DNA of 64,000 nt from Clarireedia homoeocarpa (lineage: Eukaryota > Ascomycota > Leotiomycetes > Helotiales > Rutstroemiaceae): assembly GCA_001465935.1 (NCBI GenBank), contig LNKV01000023.1, forward strand, positions 434,001-498,000. Reading direction: 5' to 3'. Of the stretch, positions 56,150 to 64,000 are shown piece after piece; the stretch's first letter is position 1, and every line of letters begins with the position of its first letter. The position numbers were made by a program, and so were the translations under genes. The notes below the pieces were generated by a model that was given only the letters and a program-made list of their open reading frames with translations, did not search any database and was not told the DNA's origin.

Positions 56150-57323
56150 ATGGATTAGATGATGCGCGCAATATGCGGATGCATCATGAGCCATCTGGAT
56201 TCTTGGATTCTTGGATAGGGGATAGGGGATAGGGGATAGGGGATACGGATGACTGATTTCGTTACAGATTTGGGCATAGATCCGGCACAGAAGGAGCTAC
56301 CATTTGGAGTTCATGACACTCGTTCGAGGCGAGTTGGACTTTTGGAATGTGGGGACTGGCGCAGTATACCATCTTCTTAGAACTTGATTTCTAGAGCCGT
56401 TTGATACTGATAAGCTGGCATCTATTTGATAATTGACTAGCACTCGAGCCTCTTCCATAGCTCGGCGACCTCCCGGTTGATGTACGCGACACTTCGAAAC
56501 TTTGAGAGTTGATGCTGATCGTTGGGCATGCGTAATGATAGCTACCCCGCCTTCCGAATAAAGAGTATCCAAGCTTGAGACAGACTGTCAGTGCCCTTGC
56601 CCTTTAGTGGAATTCTCGTATGGCCACGGTCTGACTTGTATTTCATTTGCGCTCTTGGGCGCCAGCAATTGCTAAGAGAAGGATTATTGTGCTTATCGTC
56701 AGATAAATTGATTGATGAATCTGAGCGACGCAGCGCGGGGCACCACACGTGAATTGACGATGCGCACTGGAGCTTCAAGTTGACAGGGGTGAGGCTGTCG
56801 CTTAAATAATGAGATGACATTTCTTGCAAATTTTCTTGCAATTTTCTTTCTCTCCTTCTTCCAATAATTTCCAAGTATTGAAGGTTCCAAAGACAAAGAA
56901 GAGAACATGGACATTGAGCTCCCCCTTACGTTTGCTATAATTCCAAATAGCGACAGCATTGACAGCTACTAACCGGCAGCTGTACTAACAAGCATGCAGC
57001 TACCATTGTGAGGAGGTGCTTCCCTTACACAGCAAAAGATCAGCTGATCTTGATCGGCTTCCTCGGGGTAAAGCTCACAACAGCGGCGAAGGGCCCTTGG
57101 GCCTTGGAAAGCTAGGGATAAGTACCTCTTGCCCCACATTCACCTCCTCTTCCACATTCGGAACCTAAAATCACTTGAGGGCCCCCATTCGTCACTGGTA
57201 CTGGCTACTGCCAGTGTCTCCCTGAACGTGGGTGGCTTCCACTTCTCTGTTACCTCAGACTTCTTCCGAATTCACCTCCAATTCCCAAAATACGAGTGGA
57301 AAGATTGAACCAAATCGAAAAAA
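56150..57323. other. Intergenic, no gene seen
   Basis: 1.2 kb between two plus-strand genes. It has a GGGGATA tandem repeat (about 56214-56247). The rest has only short frames. The last 300 bp is the promoter and leader of the dehydrogenase gene. Confidence 0.5.
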
Positions 57324-58637
57324 ATGAGGGCCAACGTGAGGACAACCGCACCGTTACTGCGGTCATTGTTTACTATAGTTCAGCGGAGGAGTTTTGCTTC
57401 ATCCCAAGGCATGCAGGCACAATGGGGGTTTATTGGTCTTGGTCAAATGGGTATGTCTTTGCTCGCATGCATAAGGAATGAGTATTGATTGTTAACAATT
57501 TATCAGGATATAACATGGCGAGAAACCTTCAAGCAAAGCTACCTTCCACGGACACGATACGAGTCTACGATGTCAATACCCAGTCGGTCGAAAGGCTTGT
57601 AAATGACACAAAAGCTTTGGGGAAAGGTGCTGCCGTTGAGGCTGCAAGTGGTGTACGAGAAGCTGCTGAGAACTCTGTAAGTTGTCCTAGCATGTTCTCT
57701 TCACTTTCGAACTTTTCCTTTTGTCTGCTGTTTATGTGATGAGTTTGTTCCATGAATGATCTAAGTTGGGGTCACCCGTCTTGGGTGATCTTCTAATGAT
57801 TTTATAAATTACAACAAAGCCAATCCTCTGATTTATAACACTGCATACCTTATATTGTTTGATATATGTTATCAATTCATTTGCTAATATGCGTTTTCTC
57901 AGGAAACCACGATTACTGCTCTACCAGAACCATCACATGTTAAAAATGTATTCGGTCAGATCCTTGAACCTCCACTTTCTACATCTGTAGTCGCCAACTC
58001 AGATCGTCTCTTCATCGATTGCTCCACAATTGATCCAACATCTTCGAGGGAAGTAGCAAGAGCGGTTCATACCACCCAGCAGGGCAAATTTGTCGATGCA
58101 CCCATGTCCGGAGGGATTGTGGGTGCTACAGCAGGAACATTGACCTTTATGCTTGGTGCTCCTGATGAGTTGGTAGATCGTGTGACTCCAATTCTTGCGA
58201 TGATGGGCAGGAGAGTGTTACATTGCGGTCCTCAAGGCGCCGGCCTTTCCGGAAAGTTAGCTAACAACTACCTTCTGGCGATCAATAACATCGCAACCGC
58301 AGAGGCTATGAACCTGGGGATAATGTGGGGTATTGATCCAGTTGTTTTAGGTAATCTGCTCAATAGCAGTACCGGCAGATGCTGGCCTAGTGAACATAAC
58401 AACCCAGTAAAAGGAGTTGTCCCGGGTGCGCCGGTTGAACGAGATTACAATGGTGGATTTGGAATAAGTCTTATGAGGAAAGATTTGGGCTTAGCTCTAA
58501 AAGCAGCTGAGGAGGCTCAGGCAAAACTCGAGCTTGGTGAAAGGGCTCGGGAAGTCTATGAGACAGTAGAGCAAAGAGAAGATTGTAAGGGTAAGGATTT
58601 CTCTGTTGTGTATAAACACATTAGTGGGGCTCATTAA
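57324..58637 (+). CDS. 3-hydroxyisobutyrate dehydrogenase, mitochondrial
   Basis: Three exons: 57324-57450, 57507-57676, 57903-58637; 343 aa. The ATG at 57324 gives an Arg/Ser-rich presequence without acidic residues (MRANVRTTAPLLRSLFTIVQ, then RRSFASSQG), typical for mitochondrial import. The NAD-binding motif QWGFIGLGQMGYNMARNLQ follows. The substrate-binding motif is FVDAPMSGGIVGATAGTLTF, and the catalytic Lys is about 217 in GLSGKLANNYLLA. The C-terminal DYNGGFGISLMRKDLGLALK is the conserved HIBADH end block. The enzyme oxidises 3-hydroxyisobutyrate to methylmalonate semialdehyde in valine breakdown. A second in-frame ATG at 57411, just before QAQWGFIG, would give a shorter cytosolic form. 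Confidence 0.93.
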
Positions 58638-58949
58638 TATGAGCTTATGTGCAATGGATACTTTCTCAAAGTGAATTGCAGGTCTTCTATGACTATTGAT
58701 CTACCTAAGTCCCAGTCTCGAGTCATGCATATGAATTACCTCGATGTCTCTGAGTTCTAAACTCATTTCTATGATCTCACATCGGACCCTATCTCTCCGG
58801 CTCCTTTATACACTATCACTCCAACCCGCACCATCTTGCACTTTCCAATTCTCAGCCCACATATGCAACAACCCCAAACAAGCAACTAGCAAAACAAACC
58901 CACCCATCTCCTCCCCTCCCCTCTCCAACCTGGCCTGACCGACTTAATT
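58638..58949. other. Convergent 3' spacer
   Basis: 310 bp between the convergent dehydrogenase and DDB1 stop codons; C-rich on the plus strand near its right end. No gene is seen. Confidence 0.5.
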
Positions 58950-61900
58950 CTAATGAAACCTCTTCAGCTCCTCCACCAACCCTCTCAAATCCTCGACACT
59001 CGGCCCCAAGCCCTGCGCAACCAGCTCCTGCGTCCCCTCATCTAGATCCAAAAATCGCTCCACCAGTTCCCCGTCGACGAAGCGGAAGGGTTCGAGCGTT
59101 TCGCGCGTGGCGGACGTGTAGGAGCGGTAGGTGTTGAAGTCGAGGTTACCGGGAGTGAAGGATATATTGAGGGAGGAGGAGGAGGAGGAGGAGGAGGAGG
59201 ATAGGGATGCGAGACGGGTTTGTAAACGCATGAGGAGGTCTTGGTTTTGTGGGGGGATGAGAGAGAAGAGGTAGATTGCTCCTTCGGTCTGTGGGGGGAG
59301 GGATAAGATTAGATGGGTTTATTGGGTGTATGCGAGACATGATGGGATGAGGAGAGTATAGATGGCGTGGGTTAAGGGGAGAGGGGAAAGGAAATCAATA
59401 ATAAAGAGAAAGGAGAATGACAGAAACGAAAACAGAGCGTAAGAAAGAAAGAGAAAAACATACCGTCCCAATAAAAGCTCTCGGAATAACCAACGCACTA
59501 CTCGACGTATCGACAGTAATCCTCTGCACTCGATTAACCATCTCGCCCAAATTCATCTCGCTCGTAACCTCCAGCCTCTTCCGATCTTCTTTCATCACGC
59601 CGTCCTTATTCCACCTCAAGACGATCAGATTCCCATCATGATCGCTTTCCAGATATGTATGCTCATCCACATTCGTAACGCTTGTTGCGAAAACCTGTTG
59701 ATTATGTCTACCTACCTCTTCCAGTTTATCAGGTAGCCCGTCTGCACCCGGCGTGTATTCGACGAGGGCGACCGATTTCATAATATCCGCTACGGCAATG
59801 ATGTTATCCGTGATATCGATATCGATCGGACAGGTAGAGCAGCGGTACGTAGCAAGCTTCGTGAGAGTAGCAGAGTTGCTAGAGACTTCTTCGTATTTGT
59901 ACATGACGACCGTTTTGTTGAGTGCAGCGACAATTTTGTCATCGAGGACGCCAATGCAGCGACAAGCGCCTTTGAGAACGTGACTTGTTATTAAGTAAGG
60001 ACTGCGAGTTTGGTCAACTCCGAAAACGAGAAGTCGGCCCCGGACATCGTTGGCGTCTTCTTCATCACGATCGAGGAAACTTGTGCCGACTAGGAAGCGC
60101 TCAACTGGCTCGCCATCGCCATATGTGATGGCGAGTTCGGCGCGGACAACCGATTCGACGATTTCGTTGTTGTCGGGGAAGTTGTAGGGTTTGCCTAGCT
60201 CTCCAAATATGACTTCGTCAACTAGTCTGAAAGAAGTGCTAATGACTTCTTCGCCTTTAGTCAACTCGCGTTTGATGGACCCCATACCGAATGCTCTCTC
60301 TTTCGCAGAGTATGCGATTCTTCGAACTGCTTGACCCAATGGTAAAGTTCTAACGTGCGTCCTTCTTTCGTTGTCAATGGCGGAGAGCTTGAGTTCATTT
60401 TGGGTGGCTACTACTATCGAGTCCGGGTATGCTTCGCTGTCGAGCGAGCAGACACATACTGCATCTTCTGCTGTGACTGCAGAGTATACGATTCTGCCTT
60501 CAGCACCATATATTAAGCTTGGATGCTCACAGGTTGCAAAGACGTTATAGAGACCGTTCTTCCGTGGTAAGATTTGCAGCCGTGCTTGTTGGATGCCCAA
60601 CACAATGCTTTTCCGTCCCGAAAGTAAGTAATCATTCTTGTCAACACTAAAACTAAGAACGATCCCATCTTCCATACTCACAAATAATGTTGGACCTGAC
60701 AACTCCTCGGGTAGGATCTGAGTAAGAACAATATCTCTAGGAATGGAAGTACTATCCGTCCGTCGCAACTCCTCCGAGGTAATGTTATTCAGATTTTCAA
60801 GACCTAGTATTGAGATCGATCCTGACTTCCACAGCCCGACGATTCCTATATTCCCAAGGATTTGCGGCACATGTATACAAGCCACCTGATCATCCCCAAG
60901 GTCTTGCACTGCAATCTCGTCAAGATTTTGCTCCAGTCCCAAAGACACCAAGGTACGTCCATTAGAAGCAACCAGAACATATTTCTGATTCCCGGAAGCA
61001 GCCGTGATTATTTGTCCTTCCGGAGGTTGCCATCGATGGACCATAAAGTTTTCGCCGTGCAATGTGACAGACTCAGCAGTAACTTGTAATATCAATCCGT
61101 TATCAAGATTATATGTAAGTAAAGTTTCCGCACTAGAAGACAAACCCCTGATGGTTTCCACCTCTTCAAAGTCTCCTTGACTATCCAGCTTGAAGAAACG
61201 GGTTTCCGTCGCGAATGACACAATGAGGATATCATTGGGCAAACTCGGTCCGGTATACAGAGCGAAGACTTTGCGGATGCCTTCCATCTCCGCAAGAATT
61301 CCTATATCATCCAGTCCAACACCACTTCGGACGCTTCTCAAACTCCCTCCTTCAAACCCTCCACTTCCCGTGACCAATCGAGCCTGGCCTGACGAATACT
61401 CATTCGACTGAGTCTCCCCGTCGCGACCACCCATATCTATAACAGTGAAGTCCAAAATCGGAGCAATATTCGGCAAAGTTTGTAATATCGTAACAGATTC
61501 TCCGTCTTCAATGCGAATAACTTGGTTGTCTGCTTCATGAGAAGCTATGTAAAAGACACCATTTCCCAAGTTCTCCAAAGATGTAGATTTTGATGCTTGA
61601 CCTATCTTCCGAACTTCCATTCCCGTCACCGTGGCTCCATCAACTAGTATCGTTAAAATGTATAAAAACCCATAATCATCTGCCAGCAGATAATGTGTCT
61701 CATCTATTGCTTCCCACGTAGCCCATATTGTTGCTTCGTCTAACGCATAAAGAACAGTAGCTTTACTTTCGTCGTCAAGATATGTGAGTTTCGTTTCTCC
61801 CACAATAATAACTCCACCCACGTTTGCCTTCGCTGTCGCAGCATTTCTGACGATGTATCTTTTACTTCCTTCATCCTGTGCTCTTGGAACCGGAATGATA

Positions 61901-62639
61901 TGCATGGCGCCAAAACATAAATCATCTAAATCATTCAACCTATCCTTCTTCGGATCGAAAGATGAAGGTTGACCTTTTTCATCCAGCACCCTGTACGTCG
62001 CTAATCGAACGTTTCCTCTCGCATCCTCATACAATAACGCCAGCTTCGGCTGTTTCGATTCCGTATGTAGAAAAGTGCTCGCTCTGACTTTCATCTCCGT
62101 AATCCTAACCTGTTCCGGCTTATCCAAATAGCCCGTCTTCCCGCCTCTCGGCTTGATGATCTTCACTAGATTCAAGACTCCCTCGTAGAGCTCCATAACC
62201 AATATTCCCCCCGTCGGGTCCACCAAACATCTATCCCTACTCACAGATTCCCGCATATTCTTCTCCGAGACGTCGACAAAAGACTGCATGGTGTCGAGTT
62301 GTTGCGTCTGAGGGTTCCATACCGCCGTGAAGTATTGCGCTCGAACGGTGCCCACGAACAAGTGGTCGGTCTTCGATCCTACCGGAGTGATCTTTTGAAG
62401 CATAGAGATGCGTCCGTAAATAGCTTTCGAATGAGCCATTATCAGGCCCTCCGCAGTTGATCTCCATATCTCCAATCGATTGGCCTTGCTATTCATAAGT
62501 CAGTGTATGATCGCCATGGTAAGCTATGATTGATTTGTTCTTACGCAAGTACTAGGCATTCTTCTGAGGGATCTAGAAGATTCAACCTCAGGGTAAGACG
62601 AACACTGCTTGGTCTATGTATTGGTGCTAGGTATGCCAT
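58950..62639 (-). CDS. DDB1: DDB1, damaged-DNA-binding protein 1 / CRL4 adaptor
   Basis: Three exons: 62639-62545, 62488-59464, 59288-58950; 1152 aa, close to the about 1140 aa of animal and plant DDB1. The first exon gives MAYLAPIHRPSSVRLTLRLN and the conserved AKANRLEIW is formed across intron 1. Propeller landmarks include FVGTVRAQYFTAVWNPQTQQ, DPTGGILVMELYEGVLNLVK, HYLLADDYGFLYIL, ERFLVGTSFLDRDEEDANDV, RGRLLVFGV and VTNVDEHTYLESDHDGNLIV. The final exon encodes the closing helical domain GAIYLFSLIPPQNQDLLMRL to FVDGELVERFLDLDEGTQEL and VEELKRFH. It carries an insert of about 11 consecutive Ser, from a (GGA)n tract on the plus strand. The protein links Cul4 to substrate receptors and acts in UV-damage repair and, in Neurospora and fission yeast, heterochromatin or nucleotide control. 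Nuclear. Confidence 0.95.
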
Positions 62640-63049
62640 CTTGAAATCAGAGTCGAAAAGAGGAAATCGCCAGATTAGTTGTGTGTTGGAGGGGCTCGAA
62701 GTTGAAGGGCACTAAAGTGAAGCTCCCTTGATGACGCCGGGACTTTTTTATCGTTATCGCCAATTCGGAGTTAAGAATTTGTCCCCTCTATTCCCCTCCC
62801 ACATAAACAGACAACGATAGCAGCCACTTAGGCAGTCAGATACAATTAAGAGATGAAATTGATTCGAGGTTTTCTTTCATTATAAATTTATCGAGTTCAC
62901 TACATTCTTTTTCTTGTTGCTGAAATCCGTTCAATTGTCTATCTTGTCTTGTCTATCCAGACGGCTGCGGGTATCTTTTATTTTGTATCATATCGTGCGC
63001 CAAAAAATGCAGATGACAACCAGAGCTAAATTACCTCGGGTTCCCAGAT
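62640..63049. promoter_or_regulatory. DDB1 promoter and RPC5 3' region
   Basis: 410 bp between tandem minus-strand genes. It must hold the DDB1 promoter and the 3' end of the downstream polymerase subunit transcript. No distinct element was identified. Confidence 0.45.
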
Positions 63050-64000
63050 CTATTCATCACTGTCCGAAGGAGTCACTGTTTCCCCATCAAGCTTATTCCT
63101 AGATAACTTGGAAGCGTTATTTGGTGCACTAATCGTGTCAACGTACGCCATATCATCCAATCCACTAATCAATTTCGGAACGGTGTCCGGTGAAAGCTCT
63201 TGCAGGTTGCCGTTCTCATCCTTCTCCGCAACAACGAATAGATGATCTTCAAAAGTATCCCAAGCCTGTTGGTTATCTTCGTCCACATATCTATGCTTTT
63301 GCCATGGCTCCTGTTGGGCTGCTGCAATCCGTATTCCGACATTATCTATCCTGTCTTCTTCTCCGTCAATATTCGACTTTACTGTCATATGAATCGCTCG
63401 AGCTTCCGTTGCCCGTGGTACAGTTCCTGGATCGCGGGGTCGTCCTTGTCGTTCCTGTTCCGCGTGCGCATCGATATGGTGAAATTGAGGCCGTAATTGA
63501 ACGACATGGTCAACGGGCGTCAGATGAAGTTTGTCTGGAATCAAGTTAGGTACTGAGAATACTACTCTTCGGAAAAATGAGCTCACCTTTATCGAATGCT
63601 CCTACGAAATACCGAGGAGAAGTTTTCTCAACCGGAATAATCTGGCCACCAAGGGTCTGCTTCACCAGAACCTGTTCCCTCTGAATTGCTCCCTCATAAT
63701 CCGCCATCACCCTCTGCGGATCCAACATATCCTCTCCCCTCCCTCGGCCTCTACCAGTTGCGTGCGCCCCCCCAATACCGAATCCACCAGGCAATCCATG
63801 ACTTCCTCCTCCTTTGACCATATTACTCTTCTTAATAGCATCTCCCCATTTCACACCCTTATCCTTATCATAGTTCCTACGCGCATCAATCGGCACATCC
63901 ATTTCTACCATGCCCGAAATAGGTTTTATTCGAAATTTGGAAGGTTGAGAATCGGTTGCACTAGAATATCTCTGCTCGATATCGCGATTGGGGAATTGTA
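63050..64000 (-). CDS. RPC37: RNA polymerase III subunit RPC5/Rpc37 (5' end outside window)
   Basis: Two exons are visible: 64000-63588 (start outside the window, donor GTGAGC just after 63587) and 63534-63050. The visible protein opens QFPNRDIEQRYS, matching the conserved QYPxR segment near the N-terminus of RPC5/Sin-like proteins, so little more than a few dozen residues should be missing. It continues KFRIKPISGMVEMDVPIDAR, then QTLGGQIIPVEKTSPRYFVG. FDKDKLHLTPVDHVVQLRPQ is formed across the intron and is the strongest family match. The C-terminus is acidic (TPSDSDE). Rpc37 pairs with Rpc53 in Pol III and helps open complex formation and termination. A Gly/Arg-rich insert (GGSHGLPGGFGIGGAH, TGRGRGRG) lies between the conserved blocks. 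Confidence 0.85.

Overview
This window is nuclear DNA of a filamentous ascomycete (Pezizomycotina). The evidence is intron-split genes with short GT..AG introns of about 45-250 bp, a XlnR-type and a NirA/NIT4-type zinc-cluster regulator, a fungal PAS-rich hybrid histidine kinase, a fungal GILT-like thiol reductase and a GH28 exo-polygalacturonase. Gene content fits a plant-associated Leotiomycete (Helotiales-like), but that placement is inference; no rRNA or other taxonomic marker is present. No operons, CRISPR arrays, bacterial insertion sequences or convincing tRNA genes were seen. Exon boundaries were read by eye from frame, splice sites and family motifs; the reading frame closes in every spliced model reported as intact. 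|| Layout. 0.2-1.7 kb: decayed Baeyer-Villiger monooxygenase (-). 2.9-6.1 kb: convergent Arc1-like tRNA-binding cofactor (+) and an unknown charged protein (-). 6.1-8.8 kb: gene-free, with minisatellites. 8.9-12.2 kb: divergent FMN-binding Alr4036-type protein (-) and secreted exo-polygalacturonase (+). 12.6-13.8 kb: LPxELR-motif protein with a C2HC-like finger (-). 16.1-21.2 kb: hybrid histidine kinase (+) behind a long leader with uORFs. 22.6-24.0 kb: zinc-independent MDR oxidoreductase (-). 24.0-33.3 kb: gene desert packed with simple-sequence repeats. 33.4-36.6 kb: XlnR-like regulator (+). 38.2-41.2 kb: NirA/NIT4-like regulator (-). 41.2-44.9 kb: gene-poor, with duplications. 44.9-46.8 kb: MFS transporter (-). 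48.2-50.1 kb: scavenger decapping enzyme (+) whose 3' end overlaps a GILT-like gene (-). 50.5-51.4 kb: likely HET-domain relic. 52.1-56.1 kb: small possible ABM-fold protein and a membrane-anchored GNAT protein. 57.3-63.9 kb: 3-hydroxyisobutyrate dehydrogenase (+), DDB1 (-) and a 5'-truncated RNA polymerase III subunit RPC5/Rpc37 (-). || How the genes fit together. Most are core housekeeping genes (tRNA aminoacylation, mRNA cap turnover, Pol III, DNA repair/CRL4, valine catabolism). Around them sit genes for plant-polymer use and nutrient sensing: exo-PG, XlnR, NirA, histidine kinase and MFS exporter. XlnR and NirA, master activators of hemicellulose use and nitrate assimilation, are adjacent and convergent. 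I found no clearly new multi-gene system. The main points for a second look are the repeat-dense desert upstream of xlnR, the convergent CDS overlap, the start-overlapping uORF of the kinase, and the two relic genes.
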